Assembly (NCBI RefSeq): GCF_963675165.1
Contig: NC_087379.1
Span: forward strand, 2,422,201-2,486,200
Reading direction: 5' to 3'
DNA length: 64,000 nt
Source of the DNA: Halichondria panicea
Taxonomy: Eukaryota; Porifera; Demospongiae; Suberitida; Halichondriidae
Positions 50,640-61,163 of the stretch are shown piece by piece. A model generated the notes under the pieces. The model did not search any database. It saw nothing but the letters and a program-made list of their open reading frames with translations, and was not told the origin of the DNA. Every line of letters begins with the position of its first letter. Position 1 is the stretch's first letter. The position numbers and the translations under genes are program-made.

Positions 50640-52575
50640 ACCTCCTTTAAACAGTTTACTGATTGTAAGAACAGTTGACTTTCTTTGCAAGCACTTGGAA
50701 TCTCAAATATGCTCTGTTTAGGTTAACACTATTGCTATGATCTTGTCATCAGTCATGACATAATTGCATGACTATCAGTAAACGTATGCTTGCTGGAAAT
50801 ACTAGCGATGATATCATGTGCATGCTATAATTATATACTTGGCATGGGTACAATGCGGTGTATGCATTAACAGGATAGGGTGTGGTGTCTTTAGCCTGGC
50901 CCAGCCTATAATCATCACCCACACACACTCCTATTGTCCGAGAGAGCCAAATTCTATTTGCCTTATAATCCAACTCATTATGCAAGAATGGAAGTAGCCA
51001 TTGTGTCCGAGTCCCATATCGGGCAAATACAACTGACAATTACGGGCAATAAACGTACACAGCAGCGTATAAAACTTATAGAGCCTGTTGTTGAGTGGGT
51101 GACTATAACAATAGCGTGTAATGATTAAATGAGTACATTGAGAATGTTTGACTGACTGAGTTCGTTATTTGTTCACTTGAAGTTTGAGTAGAGTGTGAGA
51201 ATGAGCTGAGATAAAGAGATATGAGGTCGTACACACAGCAGTACTGCTCCTGAGGGGGTGCAGAGAACATTATTGAGAGAGAGAGAGTGTGATAAACAAT
51301 CTCACTAGAAAATGTAATAAGCACATATTGAAGTGGCAAGCACTCATTCATGACAATTGATACACAATTTGCAAACTAGTGAAGAACAAACTGATTGAGC
51401 TCTGAGATAAGCAAACTTTGAGGTGGGTTGATAAAAAGGGTAACAGCAGCACACAAACTACAATACAAGATGGTGTAGGAAGTCTAATGATTGTAAAGGA
51501 AGCCTGTCTATAACCTCTGTCACCATTCAAAGAACTATGGCTATACATTAATAAGCAGGTGTTGCCATGTGGGCCTGCACTTGAATGAGGCTTTGGTATT
51601 GACCTGGCTGTGCTATAGAGTGACCACAATTTCACTGTACAAAACACAAAACGCTAGATAACTTCGAGAGATGCCATTATTTGTAGCATTCACACCAAAC
51701 ACCGAATCATTATGCTGTGTTATGTTGATGAGGTCAAAACGTGTAAGGGAGGAATTGCTTTGGGTATGTCGTTTATAATTCCAAAGACAAGGTCATTATC
51801 ACTACACTAATCACAATTAAGTCACTAATCACAAGTTCTATAATCACAATAATTGGTGTAATGATGATGATGATTGAATGAGATTTTAATTGAACCATAA
51901 TTATGTTTTATACATAAGTTTGTTATCACGTACCACAGTTTGTATGGCTCCCGGTTTTTGTAGCCTGGAACACATCGACAACGCTCTCACATTTGCTCTT
52001 AAGAGTCAATGCAGTTGAGCAGGGCACAGAACACGGCACACCTGCCCACGGTGTTGCTATGGGTAGAACAGGTGTGGACTAAACACCAGTACAGAATTAC
52101 CACACGCACACATAATTATGATGTGGACATTGAGAGCTTTATAACAAACAAGGTCCTAATCAGATTACCTCATCCCAAGGTTTGCACCACAATCCTTCAG
52201 CAGATTAATTGAAAACAAACACTGTATAACTAAGTGCTAACAAGGTGCTAACAAAGTGTAACATATACATGGGATAATACTGGAATCTGATATTTGCTTA
52301 AAAAACTCGAACTACATTATGTAGGTGCCACGTTGCAATAATAATAATTATGGCACATAGACAAACACAATAATTTCTGTACACACTGTAGTCGTTTAAA
52401 CTTAGCAATTTACATCTCCGAACCTTCCATGCACGATAATGGGTTTGTCTCCGGTTCTCCTCTGAGCTATCATTAGTTTATCCAGCACTTTCATGAGGGC
52501 CACCGGGTTGACACACACTCCATCCTGGCTCCAACCAGCCATTTGGAACTGGATCACTTTCCGCAAATCTTCATC
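50640..52575. repeat. Segmental duplication, copy 1
   Basis: Shares ordered blocks with 61310-63803: gttgactttctt...taggttaacact (50671), cagcagtactgctcctgagg (51237), aataagcaggtg (51550), cacgtaccacagtttgtatg (51926) and the whole phosphatase exon pair. Copy 1 lacks the two MITEs found in copy 2. Confidence 0.85.
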
Positions 52576-53592
52576 CTGTGAAGGAGTACATGTACTATTA
52601 ACGACATCTCACAGGAGGGCCTAGCCTCGATCCCAGGCCGCACTTTACTTAGGGAAGTGGGCCTGGTATTGACTGCTTGCGCATGCGCTAATATCCCCCC
52701 GGTATCTGGGGGCTTTGGATAACATCGTATATGCTCAGTAAAACTATGACATCACAACGAACGGAAATGGATTGAAGGAAGTAGATAGAACGTTTGATTG
52801 AAGGTTTCTAACCCATCGGATAGCATTCTCTGATAGCTACCCTTAGCCTGCTATGTTAACAAAGGACTCACAGCCAGCAACAGTGTGGATGACGATCGTC
52901 TGAACGGAGTGAAAGCTGACAAGAGCCTATATGGACAGGCCACGCCCATTTAACACTAACTTTGGAGAAAGTCCATGCTACTGCAGAAGAAAATAGCTGT
53001 ACAACAAACCTACACAGCTCTGTCTCTAGCTAGCTAGCTATATAGCTGTGTATGACTTTTAGGATGAAATTTTACGGGAAAAAATATCCCATAATTTTGC
53101 GCATGCGCAAGCAGTCGATAGCAGGCCTTCTTTTCTATAAAGGCCGGTGAAGAGGAGGGCTAGTCGAGCGTCGCCGCCCTCCTTGAAGGAGGTCGGGAAT
53201 CAAGCCTATCCACAGTTTTGTTCTGGCCTGTTATGCAATAGTATCATTATTTTAAGTGGGTGTTAGCCAATAGCGATGAATATCATTTATTAAAGTGGGT
53301 GTTGGCCACGCCTCTCAGTCAATCCAACGTGTGCAAAATTCACACGTGGTAAAGTTGAGTGGGTGTGATCAATCCACTTGAGATACTGCAATCTGATTGG
53401 AGCTGGTGGAATTGAACAAAACTGTGGATAGGCTTGATTCCCGACCTCCTTCCGGGCAACGGGAGAGGGCGGCGGCGCCCGACTAGAGGAGGGCCATACA
53501 TCTACAAGTAGTGTGGTAGATTTAGAGGCGATTACGGATACATACCTTGGTATGGTGTTAGTGATTCCAGAGGTCCTCACTAGGAAGCCTTC
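51934..53592 (-). pseudogene. Tyrosine-phosphatase-like (PTP) gene fragment, copy 1, broken
   Basis: Exon 52575-52424 encodes VIQFQMAGWSQDGV and GDKPIIVHG; exon 52056-51934 continues SNTVGRCAVFCALLNCI. Joined, the signature reads VHGSNTVGR where active enzymes have HCSxGxGR, so the catalytic cysteine is glycine. The second exon differs from copy 2 (63099-63234) by a 4-bp gain that makes a TAA after LNCIDS and by a 17-bp loss within DVFQ...LRLQ, so it is frameshifted. A possible earlier exon at 53592-53546 (EGFLVRTSGITNTIP, donor gtatgt) resembles the PTP strand before the WPD region. C-terminal helices were not found. The layout recalls the catalytically weak D2 domain of receptor PTPs. Confidence 0.75.
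53150..53496. mobile_element. Long-armed palindromic MITE
   Basis: Left arm gaggagggctagtcgagcg ... aatcaagcctatccacag and right arm ctgtggataggcttgatt ... ctagaggagggcc pair over about 80 bp. It is part of a wider patch (52615-53500) that begins cctcgatcccaggccg, a phrase also seen at 24896 and 25279. Confidence 0.85.
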
Positions 53593-53950
53593 CTGCCTCT
53601 TCGCCTCTTTCTCTCAGAGTGAAGACGGTGTGTGTCAGTGACCTCATGCTTCTCCCCATTAATATGGCAGCCTTAGCCTGGATTCACAACTCACAAAAGC
53701 ACAGCTAGCTTTTATTGTCTAGACTGCATTTTATTGGCGCTCCTTTACCAAAACAGGTACAGGGTCATGCAAAACACAGGCATTTATTATCTCTGATTGC
53801 TAAATGGTAGGGTGCAACAGGCAAATAACCATTCCATGACCTGCTTGCCAGCTTGATCAATGACTGCATGCTTAGGGGGAGAGGGGCACATGACCTTAAT
53901 GTGTGTGAAATGCTTCTACAGGTACGACAGTGTTGTGTTGTATACACATT

Positions 53951-54099
53951 GCTAAACTGACTCACATGTCCCCAGGTCGCCTCAAATCAATACGTCACAC
54001 TTCATACTTCATTCACCTTTATAAGCTTCAGAAATTGAATTTAACTTATGGCTTCTCAAATTATACGATGGCAACCTGGGGACATGTGAGTCAGTTTAG
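53951..54099. mobile_element. 149-bp foldback element with perfect 26-bp arms
   Basis: gctaaactgactcacatgtc at the left is mirrored exactly by gacatgtgagtcagtttagc at the right; the perfect match extends to 26 bp. Confidence 0.9.
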
Positions 54100-54261
54100 C
54101 TGTATCTAAAGACCCACGTCACATTGCACGCAAGTTGAAACTGAAACGAAGAATGGGAAGCGGCGGTATACAAAAAGGTTCTCAAGAGCCGGCACAAGAC
54201 AAAAAAGAGAAGAGATCAGTACAACACTAAACTCGAAGGAAGCAGGACATATATATAACAA

Positions 54262-54667
54262 TATGTGACAGGGCCTAGGAAAACAACCCTTATGGAGCAA
54301 ACTTGTATTTTATTGCTTAATTAAATAAAGCAGTGCTTAAGCTTCAAATTGATTACAATATTACTCACTTTGCACCTTCCTACCCTAAAATATTTTCGGG
54401 TGAAAGGGGGACAGTATTGACCTACCGTTTTGAGAAACTAATGTTCCAAGTTTTATCCGCATACAAGAACAGCATGAAAAAATTCAATGGCTGCCTTGTA
54501 ACGGCTAAATAAAAAATTTTTCGGATAACAATTTTTTTTTAAGTTAGAGGAGATATTGAAGTTACAAAAAAACCAAAATAGCTCTAAATATTTTACTTTG
54601 TAGCGTACTGAACATTATTAGTTTGCTCCATGCATAAGGGTTGTTTTCCTAGGCCCTGTCACATATG
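54262..54667. mobile_element. MITE with about 42-bp inverted ends
   Basis: Left atatgtgacagggcctagga ... cccttatggagcaaac and right gtttgctccatgcataaggg ... aggccctgtcacatat are inverted. The 320-bp interior is AT-rich with T and A runs and has no ORF. Confidence 0.9.
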
Positions 54668-54964
54668 CACATAGTAACAATAAAATTATATGCTATAGAT
54701 CTAGATCTATATACACGGAATGCAAGCCTTATTATAAAGCGCGCTACAGTGTACACAGTAAGTTGGACCAGGCAGCCTAACATGATCAATTATATAGAGT
54801 TACTTTTTGCTTTTAGAATTTTATGTCAAGTAAGGTGAAATTGTTGTTACAGTAGCTGTAGGTACAAAAACTAATCATTAAATAATTATACTAAAAATGT
54901 AATAAAACAATGATAATTATAGCTAGCTGCATGCGCATGTATACATGTACAGATGATGGAGAGG

Positions 54965-57079
54965 TCATGCATGCATGGTAGTATATATGTCTTCATCATC
55001 ACTGTCCTCAAGCAAAGGCTCGCTTATTGTTTGGTCGCTATCACTCGTTTGATCATCGGTGCCTTGTTTCTCGTTATTTGCACTGTCTTCTTTTAGGAAA
55101 CATGGAAAATGCTCATATAAGTCTTTCTCGATGGCTTCGTTATTTGCACTGTGGTCTTCTTTTGGTAACTCTGATTCTACAATGACACCTTCTTCGGCAG
55201 TTCCTTCATTACTTGCGTCAACCTCTTCTTTCTCATCATCTAATGCCGATTCAAAGTCTTTGAAGTCTACGTCAGCAATCTTATAAATTGTGGTGTGTAC
55301 ATTTAAAAATACGCTGATAGAAGGTCTCAAATCAGGGTTTTGACTCCAGCATTGAACAATGAGTTTATAATGTTCCTCTTCACAATCCTTAGGACAGTCC
55401 AAAACGAATCCTGTCTTTATAAAAAGTTCGGCTTGTGAATTGGGCATTTTCAGTACTTGGTGGCTCATAATCTCATACTGTAGAACTCCAAATGACCAAA
55501 CATCAGATTTTATGGAATATTTATTTTCGATAAGAGCCTCAGGTGCAGACCATTTAATTGGTACTCTCTCTCCTTGTGGGATATGATATTCAAATTCCCC
55601 TTCTTTCAACTTTCGAGCTAATGAGAAGCTTCCTATCTTGCAATGTAATTTGTTGCCAACTAAGATTGCACGAGATGTTATAGATCTGTGAATACAATTC
55701 ACGCTCCAAAGATAAGCCATTCCAGACGCTACTTGCTCAATAATGTGGATTTTAAGCCCAACACTAAATTTGTTTTTTTCAGTACTATTAAAACAGTTTA
55801 TCAAATTGCCATAGAATAAGTATTCGGTGACAATGATCTGGAGTGGTTCTTCGCTTGTGCTTACACCATGGAGTTTAAGAATATTGTAGTGGTCTAGAGT
55901 GCTGAGCATGTAAGCTTCCTGCTGGAATTTTGATGATGTCATTGATCCCAGCTTCAGTTTTTTTATGGCAACTTGATGCTTTCGATGCTGTATTCCTTTC
56001 CATACTTCGCTGAATTGACCAGAATAGAGTCTACATTCGAACTGAATCACTTTGCTGTCTATTTCCCACAGTATATTGGGTAATTTCGTGAACAATGCCT
56101 TCATTGTGTGTTCCAGATGCTCATGAGCTTGCTTAAATCTATGCTCGTAGCTGGCAATTTTCTCAAATAAATTGTTTGTACAATTTTTTATTTTTTGTGC
56201 ACGCCTTGAAAACGTACGCTCTCTCTGTTGCTCTCTCGATTCTATCATCTCATCAGTATTCACTTTGCTCACCTCCTGATGGTATTTGTATAGTCTTTTG
56301 CTTGCTTCCATCTTCTGAATTAATTCTGCATTAGACTTCTCTAATTTGTTGTGAACAAATTTCATTTGAAGGTGAGCATGATTTTGATTGTCTTCTTTAA
56401 GGTGTTGGGGCATGACTTTTCTCTCAGATTGAGCACTACAACCAACAAATTTGTAGGGACATGGTACTATTAATTCGGTACAATATTCTGAATGTTGATC
56501 ATAGTAGGACCGTTTCATTTGCTCTCCACAATCATTGGGGCAAGGAATAAGATATTTAGGGCATTTTAAGAGATGATCACCAACGATGTTTTCCAATGTA
56601 CCAACTAGGTTGCAATATTGGCATGCAACAGAGCGTTGAGGGCACTCATTTTCGAGATGATCAACAATCTCATGTCGTTCGAGACTCTCACCACATCCAT
56701 TGCTGCAATCAAAATCTAGGTACTTGCAATCCACATACAGGTGATCATGGCTACTTTGAATGTCACCTGTCCACAGGCATCCTCTTTCTTTCATTGGGCA
56801 CTTCACTTTTAGATGAAGAATATTCTTCCAGTTTGGTCTATCTAGGATGCACGTAACAGACCGCTGATTGCAACCAGGGCATTCATAAAGTTTTCCTTCA
56901 ATGAAACTTGGCTCAGCACATGTTCTGCAGAGATGTGTTCCACAGCATTCAGTTAGCATTGGTTCGTTGAGGATTTCAGCACACTGACTACACAAATCCT
57001 CTTCGGTTGGTGGATTATCAATAAAAGACCACTGATACTGGTGTATGTCGAACTCATTTTTCTGATCATAAATTGCCAT
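54965..57079 (-). CDS. RING - TRAF zinc fingers - coiled coil - tyrosine-kinase-like domain (probable pseudokinase)
   Basis: A single exon of 704 codons. RING-like finger about 30-72 (CSQC, CCGTHLCRTC, CPGC), TRAF-type fingers to about 225 (GCLWTG, CPNDCG, CPYKFVGC), and a Lys/Glu coiled coil about 235-340. A kinase fold spans about 345-605: loop LYSGQFSEVW, ATP lysine in VAIKKL, and the tyrosine-kinase-type signature PIKWSAPEAL with SDVWSFGVL. The catalytic loop is CIHRSITS where active kinases have HRD, and the metal motif is KIGSFSLA where they have DFG, so both catalytic aspartates are lost. The tail (620-704) is acidic, Asp/Glu/Ser rich. It may act as a scaffold joining TRAF/ubiquitin signalling to a pseudokinase switch; this is inference. 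It is divergent with the related gene at 57334, 254 bp away. Confidence 0.9.
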   Translation of the reverse strand: MAIYDQKNEFDIHQYQWSFIDNPPTEEDLCSQCAEILNEPMLTECCGTHLCRTCAEPSFIEGKLYECPGCNQRSVTCILDRPNWKNILHLKVKCPMKERGCLWTGDIQSSHDHLYVDCKYLDFDCSNGCGESLERHEIVDHLENECPQRSVACQYCNLVGTLENIVGDHLLKCPKYLIPCPNDCGEQMKRSYYDQHSEYCTELIVPCPYKFVGCSAQSERKVMPQHLKEDNQNHAHLQMKFVHNKLEKSNAELIQKMEASKRLYKYHQEVSKVNTDEMIESREQQRERTFSRRAQKIKNCTNNLFEKIASYEHRFKQAHEHLEHTMKALFTKLPNILWEIDSKVIQFECRLYSGQFSEVWKGIQHRKHQVAIKKLKLGSMTSSKFQQEAYMLSTLDHYNILKLHGVSTSEEPLQIIVTEYLFYGNLINCFNSTEKNKFSVGLKIHIIEQVASGMAYLWSVNCIHRSITSRAILVGNKLHCKIGSFSLARKLKEGEFEYHIPQGERVPIKWSAPEALIENKYSIKSDVWSFGVLQYEIMSHQVLKMPNSQAELFIKTGFVLDCPKDCEEEHYKLIVQCWSQNPDLRPSISVFLNVHTTIYKIADVDFKDFESALDDEKEEVDASNEGTAEEGVIVESELPKEDHSANNEAIEKDLYEHFPCFLKEDSANNEKQGTDDQTSDSDQTISEPLLEDSDDEDIYTTMHA

Positions 57080-57333
57080 AGCTAGAGTTTTCAGCTGCTA
57101 TATCTTGTGCATGTGCACATCTATGCTTTAGTTTATATAGTGTTTTGAACCAGGAAATATACAATTAAAATATTGACGGATGCGTTGATTGGCTCAATGT
57201 GCACATGCATGCAGTGAGATGTAATCTACACCCCTCCCTGCACTGATACAAACTATATAATAAGCCTGGAGGTGGTAATCACTTTTGCAAGCTGAGATAT
57301 TTCTTCTGGTTGATTCTGGTACAGAATAGCAGT
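57080..57333. promoter_or_regulatory. Bidirectional promoter between the two TRAF-kinase genes
   Basis: The 254-bp gap holds two TATA-like boxes facing apart: tttatatag near 57132 (ctatataaa on the minus strand, about 50 bp before the minus ATG) and actatataata near 57251 (about 80 bp before the plus ATG). An ttgattggctc CCAAT-like motif lies near 57186. Confidence 0.65.
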
Positions 57334-59154
57334 ATGGATGAAACTAAGCTCTATCTGTACGAATGGGACTTTATAGACCCCCCAATAAAAGATCATGTCT
57401 GTGGACACTGCAAGCAAGTATATAGGAAGCCTATGATGATCGAATGCTGTGGAAGTACTTTTTGCGCCTCTTGTATAATGGACGAGGATCCTTATAGTGG
57501 TAATATCCAATATATGTGCCCAAATTGCAACGAAAAGAATGTTGCTGCTATTCTTAATAGAAAAAAATGGAACAAAATACTTGAGCTGGGTATTAAGTGC
57601 CCTTTTACTAGCCGTGGTTGCTTGTGGACTGGGGAACTAAAAGCAAGAGCTGCTCATGTTGATACTCTTAGCGGTAGTTGCGAATGCATTACTTCTACTT
57701 GCCCGAATGGATGTGAAGAAATATTAGAGAAGAAAGAAAGAACTGAGCACCTGAGCTATTTCTGTCCCAAACGGCTCGTTGTCTGTAGTTACTGCAGCAA
57801 ACACGATAAACAAGAATTCATCAATGGAGAGCATAAGAATAACTGCCCCGAGTTCCCAATTGATTGTCCCAAAAACTGTGGAGCGAATGCTATCAAACGA
57901 ATGAATTTAGAAGATCACCTGGTTGAGTGTTCATTGCATGAAATCGAATGTGACTTTAGTTACGCAGGTTGCTCTAAATTAATTATGAGGAAAGATTTGG
58001 TAGAGCATCACCAAAATAATTGGCAAATGCACTTCGCCTTTCTGATCAAATTTTTCGAAGAAATGCTACAAAAAAAGGAATTGCAGCTGCACGAATTAAT
58101 TGCAGAAAAAGATGAGCAACTCCAGAAAATGGTTAAGCAACATAGCCAACAATTGCAGGAAAAGGATGAAGCATTGCAAAAGTTAATTGTGATGAGAGAC
58201 GAAGAGATTCAAAAACAAGTGAAAGAGCAAGAAACAAAGGTAGATCAGCGGCTAGAGAAATTGACAAAAGATTTTGAATCTAAATATGATGAACTTAAAA
58301 CTAATTTAAGTAGGCTTTACCATTTACCTTCCGCAATTTCAACAGACGTACATGAACGAAAATTAGAAATGACAGAAATAATTCATAGAGGTAAAAATAA
58401 GACCGAAATTTGGAGAGGAAAGTACAACGGCACTGAAATTGCAATCAAGAAACCTGTATCAGGTGCTTCTCCATCCGAAATACTTATGGAGATACATATC
58501 TTGAAGAAACTCATGCATTCCAACCTCGTGACGATGGTGGATTCGATAACAACAGGTGAACCTGTGTACATGATCTTGGAATACATGTCAAATGGAAACT
58601 TAGAGAACTACCTACGAAACAATAATACCTTGCTGCTACATCAACAAATATCTATTGGAAAGCAACTTGCACATGGACTTGAGTATCTTCAGGAAAATCT
58701 CTGCATTCATCGACGCATTAGAGTAGATAACGTTTTAGTTGGAGAAAATTTGAGATGCAAAATAAATGATTTGAGTTCAGCCGTGGTTCTGCATAAATAT
58801 AATGAAGAATATGCGGTCGAAAAATCCACTAAACTACGCATTAAATGGTGTGCTCCAGAAGTTCTTAAAGACAAGCGATTCTGTCTTAAATCTGATGTGT
58901 GGGCTTATGGTATACTTTTATGGCAGCTCATTGCAGATGGCGAAGAACCTTATTCTGAGCTAACAGTTGTTCGAGCACAACAACACATATGCACAGGTAC
59001 CCTCATGTCACGCCCACAAAACTGCTTGGTAAACTTTTACACGCTTATGCTGGATTGCTGGAAACTAGATCCTTGGGCGAGGCCAACATTTGAAGCTTTG
59101 TCTGATTTACTTGATCATGTCAAAGATGCACACAAATACACAGATATAAAGTGA
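57334..59154 (+). CDS. RING-like - TRAF zinc fingers - coiled coil - tyrosine-kinase-like domain (probable pseudokinase), paralogue
   Basis: A single exon of 606 codons from ATG 57334; the frame is open a little upstream but has no earlier ATG. N-terminal zinc region about 20-70 (CGHC, CCGSTFCASC, CPNC; the usual RING histidine is Thr). TRAF-type fingers run to about 225 (GCLWTGE, CPKNCG). A strong Gln/Glu/Lys coiled coil spans about 235-330. The kinase fold (about 345-600) has HRGKNKTEIW in place of a glycine loop, AIKK for the ATP lysine, CIHRRIRVDNVLV with Arg for the HRD Asp, NDLSSA in place of DFG (Asp kept), and RIKWCAPEVL, SDVWAYGILLWQL. It is closest in layout to the minus-strand gene at 54965, so the two are an inverted duplicate pair. 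Ligand and substrate unknown. Confidence 0.9.
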   Translation: MDETKLYLYEWDFIDPPIKDHVCGHCKQVYRKPMMIECCGSTFCASCIMDEDPYSGNIQYMCPNCNEKNVAAILNRKKWNKILELGIKCPFTSRGCLWTGELKARAAHVDTLSGSCECITSTCPNGCEEILEKKERTEHLSYFCPKRLVVCSYCSKHDKQEFINGEHKNNCPEFPIDCPKNCGANAIKRMNLEDHLVECSLHEIECDFSYAGCSKLIMRKDLVEHHQNNWQMHFAFLIKFFEEMLQKKELQLHELIAEKDEQLQKMVKQHSQQLQEKDEALQKLIVMRDEEIQKQVKEQETKVDQRLEKLTKDFESKYDELKTNLSRLYHLPSAISTDVHERKLEMTEIIHRGKNKTEIWRGKYNGTEIAIKKPVSGASPSEILMEIHILKKLMHSNLVTMVDSITTGEPVYMILEYMSNGNLENYLRNNNTLLLHQQISIGKQLAHGLEYLQENLCIHRRIRVDNVLVGENLRCKINDLSSAVVLHKYNEEYAVEKSTKLRIKWCAPEVLKDKRFCLKSDVWAYGILLWQLIADGEEPYSELTVVRAQQHICTGTLMSRPQNCLVNFYTLMLDCWKLDPWARPTFEALSDLLDHVKDAHKYTDIK

Positions 59155-59644
59155 TCTATATATGCATGCTTTCTTTAAGTTTGCACGTATGCACAATACG
59201 TCAATCTCAACCTTTTGACACCCATTATTTTTGTTGACAGTTTTACAGATATTCATTGCATCCACAAGTTATATATATACACACTTGCTATATGCATGGT
59301 AAAATTATAATACATAACTTGGTTGGGAGCTTATCAGTGAATTTGCCAGTTGGGAGTCCCTGTACCTATTGCTCAGCGCTAAAATTTTATCAGCAGCTTA
59401 CTTGCAAGAAAATTGTGCTTTATCAAGGATTGTTCACAGTGTACTATGCTTGCATGCACACATGCATGCCAGTGTAAATTGTGGGGCTCACTACGACGAG
59501 ATTGCATTATGCATGTCATGCATATAACTGTCTGTGACTTTAACCAGAGTTTGTATGGGGGTGCCGTTTATCTCAAGAGTGAAAGTTTTCACTTGATATA
59601 CTATCAAGATGTAGTTGCTATAAGCATGGATTTATAAGTTATCT

Positions 59645-59930
59645 AGGTGTTGATAATTATCAATTAAGGTGTTGATATAATTAGCATGATTGTTTATTAT
59701 TATCATAATTATCTGGGTGTTGATAAGCATGGATTAATATATCTAGGTGTTGATATGTATATCTATAAGCATGGATTTATATATCAAGGTGTTGATATGT
59801 ATATCTAAGCATGGATTTATATATCAAGGTGTTGATATGTATATCTATAAGCATGGATTTATATATCAAGGTGTTGATATGTATATCTAAGCATGGGTTT
59901 ACATATCTAGGTGTTGATATAATTATAATT
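59645..59930. repeat. Tandem AT-rich minisatellite, about 40-bp unit
   Basis: Five to six copies of aagcatggatttatatatca followed by aggtgttgatatgtatatct, with small indels (taagcatgg, ctataagcatgg). Confidence 0.9.
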
Positions 59931-60041
59931 TAATATTTAAAATCCGCATGCTTAGATAATTTTCATCCATGTTTATTTTAGAAATAAACACTTGATACGT
60001 AAATACACTTGATACGTAAATACACTTGATATATATATATA

Positions 60042-60350
60042 CAGTAGAACCTCGATTATCCGGACACCTTGGTTCCAGAAGCAGGCCGGATAAGTGAATA
60101 TGCCGGATAATCGAATAGATAAACCACGCCTTGATCCACCCACTTTATTGATGAACAGCAGTGCCGCATGATTGTCTGCACATGCGCAAAAGAAAAGCAG
60201 GCATGTCTCCATGGTAACAGCTGCAACGCGCATGCGCATTTGAGGGACACGCCCATTTTCTGAATTATGTAATCTGATTAAAAAGAAAACTGCCAAGCCG
60301 GATAATCGAGGTTCCGGATAATCGAGGGCCGGATAATCGAGGTTCTACTG
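60042..60350. mobile_element. Tigger/pogo-type MITE
   Basis: Ends cagtagaacctcgattatcc and ggataatcgaggttctactg are perfect inverses, with TA on both sides (60040-60041, 60351-60352). 309 bp. The rest is non-coding; a second inner copy of ccggataatcgagg is near the right end. Confidence 0.92.
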
Positions 60351-60507
60351 TACATGACATAAAAATTAGATCAATACCTTATTAAATATGCATGCATGGT
60401 CAGATGGTCAGATTTATAGACCTGCAATTTATGCTTAGGAGCAATTTAAGGTATAACCAATAATAGATGTCCTTTAATTAATTGACAGGAAATGCTATTA
60501 TAATATT

Positions 60508-61163
60508 ATTGCCCTTTGCAGCTCACTTGGAAGTTTGGGGTAAACAGCAAAAAACCGGTTGAGATAAGTGTAACAGTTTTCATAAATAAACCACTATTGA
60601 AGGGACAAAGTTTTTAAATTTTGGAACAGAAGATTCTATAAACCAGTTAATGTGAATAATTATAATTATAGATCTAGCAGTATTCAGCATAAACTACTAG
60701 TTGGGTTTGGGTAACCAGGAAAAACTAATCCTTATCAAGAGGAGTTAAGTGGCGTATTATGTGGTAGAGAATTGGAGACTGGTTCAGCATCAGGCTGTTT
60801 CTCAGTGACAGCCAAAATAGCTAGATCGCTTTACACGACCATGCAGGGATGCAGTGTATGTCATTAGCTTGAGCCCATACTTTCCCACAAACATGACGAA
60901 TATCTAGTCCATGGGATTACTTTCAGAAAATCCCGGTATGTACCTCAGTGAATTCAGGAAACTCATTGGGGTAATACTACTGAGCTACATCAAATAGCGT
61001 GAAAAACTACAACAACAAAACCAGGTCTATAGAATCTTCTGTTCCAAAATTTAAACTTTGTCTCTTGCTCTATAGTATTGTGGTTTACTTATGTAAACTA
61101 TCTCAAGTGGTTTTTTGCTATTAATTTTGACCCAAACTTCCAAGTGAGCTGCAAAGGGCAGTA
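60508..61163. mobile_element. Element with about 140-bp inverted ends
   Basis: Left gccctttgcagctcacttgg ... attttggaacagaagattct and right agaatcttctgttccaaaat ... ccaagtgagctgcaaagggc are inverted and about 85-90 % alike. The 370-bp middle has no ORF. Confidence 0.88.
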
